Below, piece after piece: positions 35,166-48,620 of a DNA stretch of 64,000 bases (position 1 is the first letter of the stretch; the number at the start of each line of letters is the position of its first letter). Under the pieces are notes generated by a model. The model saw only the letters and a program-made list of their open reading frames with translations, ran no database searches and was not told the origin of the DNA. The stretch comes from Parascedosporium putredinis (lineage: Eukaryota > Ascomycota > Sordariomycetes > Microascales > Microascaceae), in contig CASHTG010000001.1 of assembly GCA_949357655.1 (NCBI GenBank), positions 3,596,001 through 3,660,000 on the forward strand, written 5' to 3'. The translations under genes and the position numbers were made by a program.

Positions 35166-38100
35166 TCATCGTAATTTGATAGCCTCGAACAGGGTGAGGC
35201 TCAAGCTTGTATCGTTTTCGCCTACATTGGGCGTTGGCTCGTTCAGGACCTCCCATCGCCGATACGAAAACGGTACGAGCTTCTCCGCTTGCCCTGGAAC
35301 CCCAAGCATGGCGGTGCGCGTTGAGCCGCCCTGCATACTCATTCGGTTTCGCGGGGACAACATCAGATTGTCTTGTGGGGGCATGTAGCTAAGGAGGTAT
35401 CGGAGGCGCGCGTCAGAGGAGGCGCTCTGCAATGTTACCGGGTCGGAGACCAGAACAAGGCGACAGCAATGAGCACGTGCTTCGTCCGGAAGCCCATCAA
35501 CTAGGACCATGGCCACATCAAGAACTTGCTGCGAAAGGCCGGACCCTTGGGCGAGTTGCGCTTCCAACGGGTCGAGAGAGTCCATTTCCTGGAAGATGCC
35601 GGCAAGCGAGAGCAGCACCTTGGCCTTGAGCTCCGTTTGCGCTGGGTTCGGTGGAGGTCGAATGATGTTTCCGCCCGGCGTCGGCGCGGACACCGGCTCC
35701 GAAGCCGGTCCGACGTGCATGGCAACGAATTTGAGCATTAGCGGTAGCCATCCGGTCAAGACGACATTGCGAAGCTGCCTCTTTTCTTCCTCGTTGCTAG
35801 AGAGGATGTCCCAAAGATCCGACACCTTATCCGCGATCGGCGCAGTGAGCTGGGTACTTTTGAAGCGGCATGGCCACTTGTGATCGATTCCATGACAGAG
35901 ACCAAGCTCTCAGCGGCTTTTAACGCATTCTCATCCCCGATATTCGATGCGGGCATTGTCTTGAAAGACGGAACGAGGTCGATGAACCGACTTCTCGCTT
36001 CGTTTCGAACATGTTGCGCGATCGTATCGTTGAGGTGGGGAGAATGCTTGTCCACATTACGTTGTTCGCTTCGATGGCGCTCTCCATTGCCCTCGTGAAT
36101 AGAGTGATGTGGGATTCGGTTTGGTGTTCCGATACCGTTTCGCTCTCCTCGGTGAGCGACAGAGATAGCTTCACTTGGCAGAATGGGAGGCTGAGCTCGC
36201 TGGCCATCTCCAAGATGCGCCCAAATGAGATTTGCGACTTTGAGGCGTCGCTCAGTCCTAGTGCCTGCGTCGCCAACGCGTCAACAAGTTGCCGGAGATG
36301 AGGCGGGGTCGTCGTTGAGGTATATTCGTGGGCCAACCCATTGGCGTCTATGAGAACGAGGCTCTTGAACAAGTCGAGCACAGCAGACCAGCAACCCGGT
36401 CGGTCTAATGGAAGGTCGCTCTGGCCTACACTTCCTCCCATCTCGCAATACTCCGCAAGCGCGTGGTGCAAAATCCGTCGAATCTGGTCGGGTTGGCGCG
36501 ACAGCAGAGTCTTTTGTTGCACGTAGAAGCGACAGCACTCCTCCGGCGTTAATATGGTCGTCTGGGGCAGACGCATCGACGCGATCTGCAGCGTCTCCTG
36601 TAGATAAGGCCCGCAGTACGACATGGCCGGCGAGCTCGACAACGTCGGCACATAAGCCTTTAGGATGCTGGCAAGGTCGAGGCACCCCTGTCCGATCAGA
36701 AGCGGAAGGATTTCTGCGAGAGGTGGCCGGCCAGGCGCAGCCTTGACCTTGCGAATCCATTCCACCATTTTCTCATCAAAATGCTGCAAATCGAAAGCGC
36801 GGAGGCGGGTTAGCAAAGGGATGCAGCCCCGCTGGGCTTCGGCTGACTTGGACCAGCAAGTTTCAAGCCGGCTGGTGATCGTCTGGAAGAGCCTATCCAT
36901 AGTAGGATGGTCGACCCTCGTCCCAGTGGACAAAACCTTGTCCACCTCCTCGTACAAAGTCCCCTCTATATCCTGCATGTGACCGGCCATGTTGTCTGAG
37001 ACGGGAGAGCACACGTCTATCCCCGAAGTTCGATCATAGCGAAGAAGCTCACTTCGAAGTTGTCCACCCTGATCCTCCAATCCGGGGATTCGTTCGGCAA
37101 GGCTAGCAAGGGACGCGAGAAGAATGCGCGTGGGCGCAATACCTTGAGCGTCACTGAGCGTCTTGAACGACATCATAAAGGTGTCAAATAGCTTTCTCAC
37201 GTCTTCCATCGCGGCGAAGACGGTGAGATGAACATTGACGGTTTCGGTGCAGGAAGCAAGGAGCTCAGCGTTCGGTACTTTGGACGCAAGGGCAACAACC
37301 CCAAGCAACATCTCGTAATCGTTTGCGGCCTCGAGAATCGTTCGAGAGTAATTAAACGTCGCGCAACTCACACCCGGGCCGTCAGTGGTAAGGGCGGCCG
37401 GCGCAAAACCTGGTCTCGTAGAAAAGCGCCCACACTCGCCTGAAGGCTACGACTGCTCCTGCTCACGGGTTTAGCAAGTTTGGAAGCAGGCATGGGTTTC
37501 TTGAGCGAAATGGGGTCGCCAGGGCTCAGGGGCAGGCCCAGGCCCAGCTTTACGAGTTTGATTGCATTTTCGAGATCGACCTTCTCCTCCTCGACATCGA
37601 ACGAAGCGCGACGAAGGAGGTTTCCCCGCATACACCTCAAAGACGGGTTGAGTGCATGCGTTGGCAGCTCGACAAGTAGCCTGGTGCTGCAGGGGCCGGC
37701 AGCCGAGATTTCTTCGGGATCAGAGAGGCCGCCGCGAGAGATAAGCCATTGGATATACCTCGCGGCCGAGAAGTCGAATGATCGAGTCAGATCAGATACG
37801 ATGGAGTAAAGGAGATGCTTGCGCTCCTGATCATCGGCCGGGATTGAGTCTAGGTACTCAAGAAGCACAGCTGTAACATCCAATCCCTGCTTGCTCCAGG
37901 ACCGAAGCAGCCGGACAGCGATATATATCTTGGTTGAGCCGGGCCTTAGGGGCGAGGTTCCCCAATCAAGTGTGGTGCGAACTAGCGCACCCTTGTCCGA
38001 TCCGAGAACCCAGCATTGCGAGATGAGGCTCTCGGTAAACGGTTGGTGAAGGGCTGAATCCAAAAGTTTGACCAGCCGCTGCTGCATACTTTGGGTCGAG

Positions 38101-39880
38101 GTCGATTCGTTGCCTGAAATGAGACGATTGTTTCGCGAGTCTATGAGCTGGTAAGCAGTTCGCGTAGGGCCGTCGACCAGCTGGACTAGCTCAAATAGCA
38201 TATCCCTATGTTTAGGCCAGGTTAATGGAGAGAGAAAACTCTCAGGATTGGTGACCATGAGGGACGTGAGTAGAGACGAAATTCGAGAGGAGAGTTGATT
38301 TAGGAGATCGCGGTCCGGGTCGGCATGGATCTAGTCGCATGGTTAGTAACAGACAACCCTGTGGCTAAGGCAGGGGAAAGGAACGAAGAGTGAATAGCAT
38401 ACTGTGATGAGGTGGTTTAGCAGTGATACCACTAGGCGCCGGCCTGTTTTCCTCAGTCTCAAAAGATCATTCCAGTAGAGCTGTAGGATAAGGATCCACA
38501 TGGGAAGTTTGGAGTGGGGGTGGTCTCAAGTCCCGAGAGAAGCCACTCCATGTAATGGTCCCGGTCGAGAAGTTGTTCGGTGTAAAGGTTGGTAGCAAGG
38601 CGTATGCTAGACGGGTCGTGTTAGTAAAGGGCCTTAGAAGCGCTGCGCAAATGGGATAAGTGAGATACAAAACGTACGCATAGGTCACCTTGGTCTTCCA
38701 CTCAGGCATCTCAAAGGAGGAGAAGACTGCCTCCACAAACTGCTCGACAAATATAGTCCAGTCCCTTATCCACTTGGTTTCTCCTCCCATGAAAGTCTGA
38801 TTGACGCCCTTCCTTCTAAACGCTCGGAGATCATTGGCACCAACACACTTGGCTAGCCACAAAGCTCTTTCCGTCGGGACGTTCTTGTTGAGACAATGCT
38901 CAAGCAGTACCTTGCCGCGGATACCGTGAGGGATCGTACGGCTCAGACGTCTCAGGGAAGTTGCTGGGTTGGCTAGGTCCTTGAGCCACATCTCCCTCTT
39001 CGTGTCAGTGAGGGTCACTCGAGGTGGCGGCTTGAAGGTAGAGGGCGCCGTAATCTGACCACTGTGGCGTCGCTGGGCTAAGACGCCGAGAAAAACGCTA
39101 GACAGGGCATTGAGGCAGTTCTTCTGTTTCAACAAGGGGAAGAGAGCGGGCTTCGCGGTAGCCGCCTCGGCCTGGTTCGGAGGGGCCTTGTGAAAATACC
39201 CGCTGCGGATAACGGTTTCGGAGAATTGGTCTTCGGGATGGTCACCGCTCCAGGGAAAGAAGTCGGCGTAGCCCGAGTTTGATACACGGGGAAGTTCCGA
39301 CGTAGATCGAGGTGCCTCCACCTTTACCTGCCTGTACCGAGGCGCCTGCGACGGGTACTCGACTGTGTAGGGTTTGGGGCGGTTGTCTTTATTCGAGAGA
39401 CTCGAAGCGGGTGTCGGTGTGGCTACGGGAGCTCGGGAAGGCTTGGGCGACGGTCGGGAAAATCGAGCCCGCCTCTTGGGCATGGGTAAGGGTGTGTTGT
39501 CGGGTTCTAAGTAGGTTGGTCGGATGGAACCGCTCGGGCTCGGTTGGACAATATCGGACTGTTCATTCATGGGTGTAATCCGCGATTGTATGGGTTGGGG
39601 GATTCGTATGTGGTCGGCTCGGCCATGATGGCATCGGTCGACAGCTCTAGTTTTAAACGGGAGCCTCCCCGACGGGGGCGGTATTATATCGACTCTGCGC
39701 GACATCGCTCGGGTCAAAGGAAGAGTCTATGGAGGACTCTTTCCGAATCGGAGACGGGGGTAAATACTGCTGCGAGAGTGTTCGCTGATGCGAAGGCCGC
39801 TGGCCAGGTAGCCCAGGACTACTCAGCGTCCGCTGAGGAGGCCGCGGCGGCTGGGGGCCCATGGAGGAGTGAGATGTCAT
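35166..39880 (-). CDS. SRB8: Mediator subunit Med12 (Srb8), kinase module
   Basis: Exons (minus) are 39880-38678, 38606-38403 and 38330-35166, 1525 aa after six corrections. The start MTSHSSMGPQPPRPPQ leads to the Med12 N-terminal motif SHQRTLSQQYLPPSP..IDSSFDPSD and GGSRLKLELS. The Med12 domain follows (GYADFFPWSGDHPEDQFSE, VIRSGYFHKAPP), then LPMWILILQLYW and the long helical repeat region (ILEAANDYEMLLGVVALASK, CCRFYVQQKTLLSRQPDQIR). It ends SLSLTLFEAIKLR. Med12 activates Cdk8 in the Mediator kinase module and represses or tunes transcription. Single bases are missing at 39674-39678, 39571-39573, 38516-38520, 37376-37378, 36037-36040 and 35858-35861; the three exon lengths then fit exactly. 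An ATG at 39913 is an alternative start. Confidence 0.93.
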
Positions 39881-42800
39881 GCTTCGAAAGGCGCCGGCGA
39901 CGCCATCCCGCAAAAATGAGAACGTGAGTAATGATGGAAGGTAAGTGTGTTAATGTTCGCGGAAGTCGAGCGCCGATGGCAGCCCGGCCTTGCGATGCTA
40001 AGAAGGCGGGCGCTGAGGCCGTCCGAGAGAGAGATGCCGAGGGATCGCGAAGCTGGAACCAAGGCGCAAATCGTTGACGGAGCAAAGCACGGCCCAAGAC
40101 GGATTCGAGAGGGTTGAAAGACTGATCCAGGCAGGAAAATTCATGCACACTCACGCCGGTAATTCTCGCGGTGTTGGCGGGCAAAGGCTCTGATGGCGGA
40201 GCGAAGGGCGATCGGAAGAAACGATTGCGGGTCAAATAGGTGGCGAGGTAGCACAGCAAAAAAGAGGAGCGTTGAGTGACAGAGAGCCAGCACCGACGGA
40301 ATTATGCGGAGTAACACGGCTAGCAAACAATCGAGGAGTTTTAGGACTGGGGGCGAAGCAAGAATTGCGAAGTTACGGCAAGTCTTTCGTTCTCAATAGC
40401 GATAGCGATGCCGATAGCGATGAGGATGGTCGAATCGATTTGTAGGAGGGTCGAGCAAAGATGGGGGAGAAATGGAGAGATGCTCGAGGGAATGAGAATG
40501 GACAAAGGAGGATGGCACGAAAAGATGCGATGAGGAGCAAGAGGATACCGATGGGCAGCCGGGTGGAGGCGTTGGATGAAGATGGCCACAACTCTTAGTC
40601 CATGGTGGATGATGGGAAGTCGTCGAGATCTACAGATTCAGTTTCGTGCCGGATGGAGTCGACGGCCAGCGAGCGCAGGGAGGTCAAGGTCACTTGGACA
40701 AACCAAACCACAGACCAGACCGGATCAATTGGTGCTGGAGGTATTAAAGTGATTTAGAGGAGCAAGCCCCAAAAGGCCAGCCGGGAGCAGGTGGGCGGGA
40801 GCGCGGTACCCCGTATTATGTGATGACAGGCGGGTCTTCCCATGATTGGGCCTTGGGTTCGCCTCTCCTCTATTACAATGTACTAGCTCGGGAGAATCAG
40901 GTCTCACCCACCATCCACACCCTACGAGCGTTCAGTGTCGCGAGCGGCGTGGTCGTGAGCAGCGGCTGATCCATCAGTCCTGGGAAGCAACCAGCGCGTC
41001 GCAATCGAGAGGAACCCTCCCCGGCCAGGCTTCATAGGGCACAGTGGGCGTGACAACCCCCAATCCAACACCCAAGTCGGGCTCCTCGGTTCATCCCCAA
41101 GCTCCACAAAACGATGGGTCAACCACTTGTCCATTGATCCATCCATCTATTAGGTGGATGTGGATGCATCCTCATCGGCTGGAGGCACCTCGTTTGGGCT
41201 AAGCTGCCCTCGGAACAGCCGCTGTTTGTCCAGAGAGAGACAATAGATACTTTGCCGATGAATAACTCTGGGCCATCCAGGCTTGCCAAACCCAAGAATG
41301 CACAAAGGCGAGCATGGCCGGAACACGGAAAGTGTACATTTCCTGTTTTAATGCATCAATCACCATTCCTAGCGTAGGTGTACATTCCAGTTTTGGTGCT
41401 CAGCCGACAACATTGTTTGGGGGTTAACATGTATTGTGGGGACTTGGTCTTGGCTCGGGAAGGGGTGTGGTCCCTAGCGGGCGTGGGACGACGGACCATC
41501 CAAAGACCCCCAAAAGGGGAGGGGTTGCAGGCGAGTGACCAAGAAAGTCGGAGCTCGATCTGGTCAGGGCCCGGCCAGATTGCCACAAAGCCCAACCAAC
41601 CGACATCCGGTTCAACCCATCACCCCCATCATCAAATCAATGGATACCAGATCGAGGGGAAAACGCGCGAGCATCAATAAGCACCAAGCAAACCCGTTGC
41701 TAAGGCCCTTGCCCGGCATCTCATGTAGGATAGTTTGCCCGCCTTTAAGCATCGGCATTGTCAGCGCACGGAGGCCAGCCTCACGACGCAAGACAGGACT
41801 GAAGAGAATTCACTCTTCTCGATTCAGCAAGAAATGCGAAATTATATAGACATATATTCGACGCTGCCGGGCAGTAGTGCCTCCCATACGTATACACCTG
41901 GACGGAATATGGTGGTATCGCGTATGACCAAAAGAACAACAAAATGAAGGCACCAACAAGAACGAACCATCTTGTCCGGCATCCCCTCTCATGCATACCT
42001 CACCAAGAGCCTTCTGTCTCCTGAAGCAAGGCAAATATGATCGTGGCGAGCGATATATTAAAACTACCCACGGCTCTTGAAACCCGAAACAAGTCCTTTC
42101 TTTGACACACGGCGTTTTTCTCGCCCACTTTCTCTCAATTGCACACACGTACTTCGTACATCGCCCAGTGCTCCCTCTCGATCTTCATCCACCATAGAAG
42201 GCAAGTCGGAGCACATTAGCACTGGTTACTGGTCAACTGTTGCTGGAGTTCGGTATTCAACTAGGTACATAACGTAACAAGTGGAATTCCCGAGCAAGCC
42301 CCTTGCCCCGCCGGGCTCCAGGTCAGCTCCCAAAGAGTGGAGGGGAGGGACCCTTCGCCACACTCTCCCCCTTTCCCGCTTTGGATTCTCACCTATTTCT
42401 CCGCCCCACCCACTCGCACTCCCGGGAGGAGCCACGGATCAATCATCAGGTAAATAGGCGACTGGACGTGTTCGGTCGAGCTTTTTGCCTTCCATGCACC
42501 TTGCTTCTCTTCTATTTGCCTCCCCTTTTCCTTTTTCCCTTTTCTTTTTCCTTTTGTTTTTCTGGTTTATTTCCAGGGTCTCTCGTCCCGAAAACCCGCA
42601 TCCCTCGCCGGCACACGCATCACCCGCCGAGCCCAAACCCCTGCAACCGTTCCTCACCACCCTTATCTCCCCTTGCCCACTTGCCCACAGCTTCCGTTTT
42701 CGCGGGGGTAATAGCACCCCTCGTATCATTGCCTCTCCACTTATCGCATCTGCAAGCAACAGCAGCCCCGGCAAGTCTTCTTCGGGCTTCCTTGGTATTA

Positions 42801-44757
42801 TCATTGCTGTTCGCCAACCTAAGCGATGATGAAAACCCATCCTCTATAGTTGAAATTTTAAGTCAAGAGGAAAGTGATGCCTGGCATAACTACTGGTGCT
42901 AAGTGTTTGAGAAATCCATCAAGTGTTTTCCTATTGGTAGGTACACTGGACGCGGCCGAAGAACGAACAAGACGATCGCGTCACAAAATTGTGACGGGAA
43001 AGAGCCTGGCCATTTGTTGAAGCAAGTCTTGGCCTTTCAAAGTTTGTCCGATGCGATTTTGAACTGCTTCAGCGAGCAAGTGCGAGCCAAAGGAGAAACA
43101 AATATAAATCACTTGTATAATAAGTAGGTGGGATAAGAATTGAACAGTGGCCAGTCCTTGCTTAACCAGGAGAGAGAGGAAGTCCGGCAACCCACACGCT
43201 CTACTACTTCTGCTGACTTTTGTCGCTAACAGCGGCTAAGACCGCGAAATATCGACCTTGCGACGTCGACTCTTGAGCAGTGGAGGGCCGGAGAGGAGCA
43301 CTGAGAAAGATAAAATCCCGCGCCCGAAATCCTTTTGGCTGAAAGAGAGACTTGGACGGACCAGCCCTCGCTCCTCCGGCGGAGGAAGACGAATGGCGTG
43401 TTTCTGCCCTTGACCTTTATTTCTTATTCCTTTCCTTCGCCCATCCTTTTTCTCTTCTTTGGGTAAGGAGTACGACATAATTGGCGGTGAAGCATCAATC
43501 CAAGTCGTGGTTGGAGAGGGGGAGGGTGTGCAGTAAGATTGATCGCTGATGACGACACGCTATTATCGTGCTTCACTCCCAACCCTTCTTCTCCCCACGC
43601 TTGCATTCGCCCCAGTCCCGTTTAAGACAGCGGAATGACACTTTTGTTTGCGAGCCTCACAAAAGCGATCAGGGTTGGAATCCTCCCAATAATCGAGCTG
43701 CATGTAGATTAGCAGGTGCCAACCGGACCTCTCACGGGCTTCTCTAATGGTCGTCTGCCCTCCGGTCTTCAAGATCACCTGTAGCGTCGCGCTCCAACCG
43801 CGAGGATCTAAGAAGATTGAACGTTTTCTTGTCCTTTCTTCGCCTTTCCATTCCGTTTCCAACTAGAATGTCAGCTCTTGCTTAACTCACATGACGTGCA
43901 AGCAATCTTGGCGAGGGCTCAGCGCTGGACCTTGAACGGCCCGGTTTGAATAAAAGGTAGCTCCTTGCGTATGAGCATGTCGCTATTCATCGGACTGTAA
44001 ATCCCGCGCGCGTGGGACAACAAACGTTTGCCCTACTTGTTTCTTTCTACCATGAGCCGTGGATCTTGCCATTCAAACCTCCCCAACAAGGACGTGGGAA
44101 AAGCAAAGCCCATTGCCCTCTTGCTTTGGGGCGCCGATGGGAATCGAAGATGAGACAGACATGAGGGAACCGGACAAAGTACCATGACCCTTCCCTAAGT
44201 CGCTCCCATGAGTACAGTATACTCCAATAGCGAGGTGTAGGTTTAGCGAGACCAGAATCGTGGCCTGGCCTGGCGTTTTCGCAACTCGCGCAACAACACG
44301 CCTTTTAAACCGTCAATAAAGCGTTGTGGCGTGGCAGAAGGGGTGGGTGATTAAGAGCAATGGAGACTGTTCCGGGAACAGACGCCGCATCCACCCAGAG
44401 CATCAACCACCTTGTAAAATGGTTTCAACAGACGGCATTGTCGAAAATGTTGGTCCCATGATACTGCAGTGCTCTCTTGGAACTCTTTCACTCTTTCATT
44501 CTTCAGAAGGATTAGGATTCTTCACTAAAAGTATTAGCTCGAACGTGGAATAAAGTGCACGGCGTCTGTCGAGCATCGACTCAAAGTGGGTAAGCGTCGC
44601 AGTTGGCTTATGTAAACACTCGCAATCGAACACCTGGACCCGTTCGCAAGTGTATCAAGATGCATTTCCTTCGGACTTGTCGCAATCTCACAATCCACCC
44701 CAGATTCCGCGGCTTTACGACCCTCTTTCCATCAGCCTCATCATCTCTACGGACACA
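39881..44757. other. 4.9-kb gene-poor region between Med12 and Asterix
   Basis: This is a divergent interval. The first ~600 bp should be the Med12 promoter and 5' UTR. Around 42300-42800 there is a CT-rich tract with many short frames on both strands, none with a domain. A GATCCATCC cluster with an inverted partner lies at 41127-41160. No RNA gene was recognised. Confidence 0.5.
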
Positions 44758-45344
44758 ATGGCCAGCCTCAAGGACATGCGACGGGTGGACCTCGGTAAGA
44801 CCACCATCGTTTTCTCCCCTCACTTGCGCAGTCGTGGACAATTGGTGCTGCGCAATCTCAAAGACAGTTAGAGCTAACCCCCTGTCTCCACCGCGTGCGT
44901 AGTCGTCCCCTACCAGCAGCCCCAACCCCGACCCGACGAGGTTGAGTTCTCCTCGACCCTATCCTCGACCCTCCCCATGGCGGCCATGATGACTCGGAAC
45001 CGCTTCGTCGGCTGGGCCTCGTTCGTCTTCAGCCTCCAGACCTGGCTCGGCCAGAGCGAACAGACAAGGAGGAACGCCAGTATGCCCGGCTACTTCTCCG
45101 CCGCCATGGCCTGTATGTCCCTTCCCCGCCCGCCTTGGTTTATTGCAGTTTCTTCATCCCTAGAAGTCCCCATTATCTGGGTGTCGTCCGATCCTCCGCC
45201 TCTGCATGGCGTGGCTGGATTTCATGGAGTTATCACAGGCTAACCTTTGCTCGCTTTCTTTCCGTAGTCCTTGCCCTCGCCATCGTGTACCTCCCTCTCT
45301 TCCTACCTCCCGCCGCCAGGCAAAGCATGCCGCTTACTCCGTAA
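44758..45344 (+). CDS. Asterix family protein (PAT complex, WDR83OS/UPF0139)
   Basis: Exons are 44758-44794, 44903-45112 and 45268-45344, 107 aa without frame disruption. A short hydrophilic N-terminus (MASLKDMRRVDLVVPYQ, then PRPDEVEFSS) is followed by a conserved segment NRFVGWASFVFSLQTWLGQSE. A second hydrophobic segment, FLALAIVYLPLFLPP, follows after MPGYFSAAMA. Asterix works with CCDC47 as an intramembrane chaperone for multipass proteins at the ER translocon in animals; the fungal role is inferred from homology. Introns are GTAAGA..GTAG and GTATGT..GTAG, and the last lies inside the second membrane segment. Confidence 0.83.
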
Positions 45345-48300
45345 TCCGTTCACGGAATTTTTGGCAATCCCGGACGCTTATGAGGGTCTCTCGACGCATG
45401 TCGCGGCATGGAAGAGCGAGGATTAGACTCTGTTTGAGCTCTCGGTCGCGTAGGAAATCGATTTGAGAGAAAAAGGAGATAACTGGTACGAAGGCGACGA
45501 CTAGGTCAACATGGTGAAGGCGAACGTGCCTCTGTTTTTCATAAGAACGATGTACGATAGGATATCGTCGATGCAAGGGGGACGAACGAGTGTGCTTCCA
45601 TCATGCTTAGACCAAGAAAATTGGGTATCTTACATGTTGTGTTTTTAGGAAAGGCTTCCATCGCAGGCGGTAGTTTTAATATTAATACGGTGTTCTTTGG
45701 GGCATATCAGATACCAGCAGTGAAACTTTCTCTCCCGCCCTCGCCCTTCTGCTTTTTCGGACCAACCCCCCTTACCCCCAGACGCCATTGATGCTTGTCA
45801 CACAAGATAGAATGATGGCCTACCATGGGCGAAAGAAATACAGCTTAGATGCTTGCGCGCATCTGCCCATCAGCAAGGACACTTCCCTTGCCGCCCAGTC
45901 AGAGGACAGTTTGGATGGCGTCCTCGGCGGCCTAAAGTTGACTCACCCTTTATCTCTTTCTTTTAGTGTCACCACAGAAGCAAGGGACAAGGTCTAACAA
46001 TCCCCTCCACATCGGCATTCCTAGTTCTCGAGGTGCCCGGCAAGCCCCTCGAGATAGAAGGATGGTACCAGGTAGTATCTCGGATTATCCGATACACTGG
46101 CTGGTTTGTACATATTCTGTGGAATGGAGGGGTCATCCATGGAGTCCCAGTTGGGCGGGTGAGCTCCAAAGGGCAATCACTGATCTATGGTCCGGGAGCT
46201 CGAGCTCTCCTAAGGTAGCAGTGAATCCATTTTGTGAACAAGCCCCAGCCGAGGGCTAGAGGGCCGTTTAGATGCGTTCAGATTCACGTTCCTCTCTATC
46301 TCCTTTAAAGGAGATGAAGATGTATTCCAAGAAGGTCCTCTTCTAACAGCAGTGCCCCTAATCACTTTAGGCGGGCTATAGCAGGTGGGTAATGGCCTAT
46401 CTTATATACCAATCAAGCGCACGACAGCCACCAAGATATCCTCACTAGTACAATACCTTTTTGTTCCCGTTCTGACAGGTCCCGCCCATTATCTTTCCAG
46501 CCAAGTTGAAGGAGTCAATAGCTAGCTCCAGGCTGGAGCGGCGGATGATACTTATCTCCGCTAGATCACTCCCTCAAAGAGATCAACTCACTCGCCGTGT
46601 ACCGATCTTGAATTTCCAAGGACGGTGCCGTCAGAGAGTCCAGATACAACTGCCAATATCAAGTCAGGCCCTAGCACTGGTACGCATGAAGCTGCTAAGT
46701 GGCCTCCAAAAGTCGCCTATAGCACCGGAGAGTGATATTGTGGAGCGTCTGATAAATGCAACAATGTGTCCCTGAGCGATGAATGCTACTACAAGTAGAC
46801 TTTGACCTTTTATCTTGGTGCCTTGGCCTAGTGGTAATAGTACCGCAACATGTCAAGTGTCAAGGCATCTCCGATCCAGGAGACAGCACTCGGTAATCTC
46901 ACCATACATGTAGCCTTATGAGGAGAAGCAATAACTGGCAGAGAGCTAGATTCGTACTTCAACGCAGGACCTATCAGGATCTCCTAGACGGTTTCGCTAC
47001 GCAACCGGGTGCAGGGCCACGCTAGACAGTAAACATACTAGGGATTCACGCATCCATGTATCGGACCGACGCAGAGTGGGAGGATGCTCGAGTTTTATCC
47101 TATCTCCAGCGAACGATCTCTCAGTGTCTCGCGATGCAATGGGACAATCCTTAGCTGTGGGCAGAGAGAGACGAGCCAAACAGTCCTCAAAACGAAATAT
47201 AAACGCAGTAGAGATCGTAATTAGGAGGAAGCAACGAAAATGCTCACCTCTTGTGATAAATGCAATGGCATCCGCCTCGTCATTTCAAAAGGCCAGTCGA
47301 CATAAGCCGTCGCAAAGGGCTCTTCGCTTTCTTCGTCTGCCGACTGAGGAGCAATACCACGTTCGGGCACCTTCTCCCGTTATTATTTATTCAGCCGCTC
47401 CTCCTACCCTTTTGTTTTTAAGCTTCTAGGGGCTTCCTGTTCAAAAGGATATTTGCTTGGTGACGAGAGGTCTAAAAGCAAGCAGTGAGTGGCTCCCTCG
47501 CTGGGAGGCGGAATACAACATTGAATTTGGCGAGTGACTACACAGAGCTCTGTTAACAACATTACATCGCTGGATCGGCCAAATCAAATTAATGGAGCTC
47601 AAACGGCAACTTGAACAGTGTGAGAGTACATGTAATTTGTACGAGGGTGCTGCAAACCGAAATGGGCCCATCAGCCCGGCGCCGTCATGCGATCTTGCTG
47701 CCCCTGCCGCCCGGGCGTACTGATTGAGGCTCACAAAAGTTGCTTGATTGCGTATGTGTTCTTTGTGGTCAGTGCAAGCAGGCGCGAGCCCAGCGAGGTC
47801 CTCCGACGTGTAGGGGATTCATTCCAGGAGACAGCCCCTTGTCCCCACCTCCGGCGCCTTTATTGTTACGTGCAAGCGGAGCGAACAGTGCTACTCCCCG
47901 GCGAGATCTCGTCGGGGTAGATTTGTGCGGTCGCCGTTGAAAGGGAAATGCAACCAACAATTTATTTCCTTACATTCCGTTCTCACGAGGCACTAATCCA
48001 TACCGGATGTAATTAATCGGCATCACCTTGAATAATTCGCCCCATGTTCCGCCCTTTTTCGACTCGGGCAAGTTTTTTTATTTCATACGCACAGTCGGCG
48101 GCGTCGGATCGGCGTGGGCGGCTCGAGGTGGACGGGGGAGCCAACGCCGGCCAGTCACGGCCGGGTTTCGTTTCAATTCTGAAACGCCAGCGCTCTGACA
48201 TGAGACCGTAGCAGAAGATCCATTCTAGACCCTCACTCGCCCGCCCAAAGGCCCCCTTTACCTACTCCCCTTCTCCCCTTGCTCCCCTTTAATCCTCTTC

Positions 48301-48620
48301 CTTTTCTTTTCTTTCCTTCCCGTCCCTGCCGTTGTCTGTATGCATGATCTGTTTCTTCATTTCCATTCTTTCAGCATCGCTTGAGTCCCTTTTGTCGTTC
48401 ACTTTCGCCCAGCTGGTCTGACATTCGTCTTCGTCCGAGTCCGTTCCTTTTTCGCCAGATTCTAACTCGAGCCATCGTCAATTCTTTTTATTTCAAATCC
48501 TCCGCCATCTCTGGAAATTCGGTCGATTCTCTTAGCCCGAGGAACCCTTTGTCTGGAAACCCAGTTCGCCGTTCAATCCCGACTTCACCCACCAAACACA
48601 CAGTCTTACAATCATCCAAG
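45345..48620. other. 3.3-kb gene-poor region
   Basis: No supportable gene. Between about 46000 and 47400 the composition is even, with many short overlapping frames, which could be an old decayed repeat, but no terminal repeats or protein motifs were seen. A string TGGCCTAGTGG at about 46827 resembles a tRNA A-box without a B-box partner. The last ~350 bp are CT-rich and probably form the leader of the secreted-protein gene. Confidence 0.45.

Noticed and set aside
36281..36760. 159-codon minus-strand frame inside Med12
   Set aside because: It is an alternative frame of the same strand, with no domain; the Med12 frame is continuous here.
42303..42902. 199-codon plus-strand open frame
   Set aside because: Pro/Ser/Leu-rich reading of CT-rich DNA, with competing frames on the other strand; more like leader sequence.
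46820..46900. possible tRNA (TGGCCTAGTGG A-box-like string)
   Set aside because: No B-box, no acceptor pairing and no anticodon stem could be drawn.
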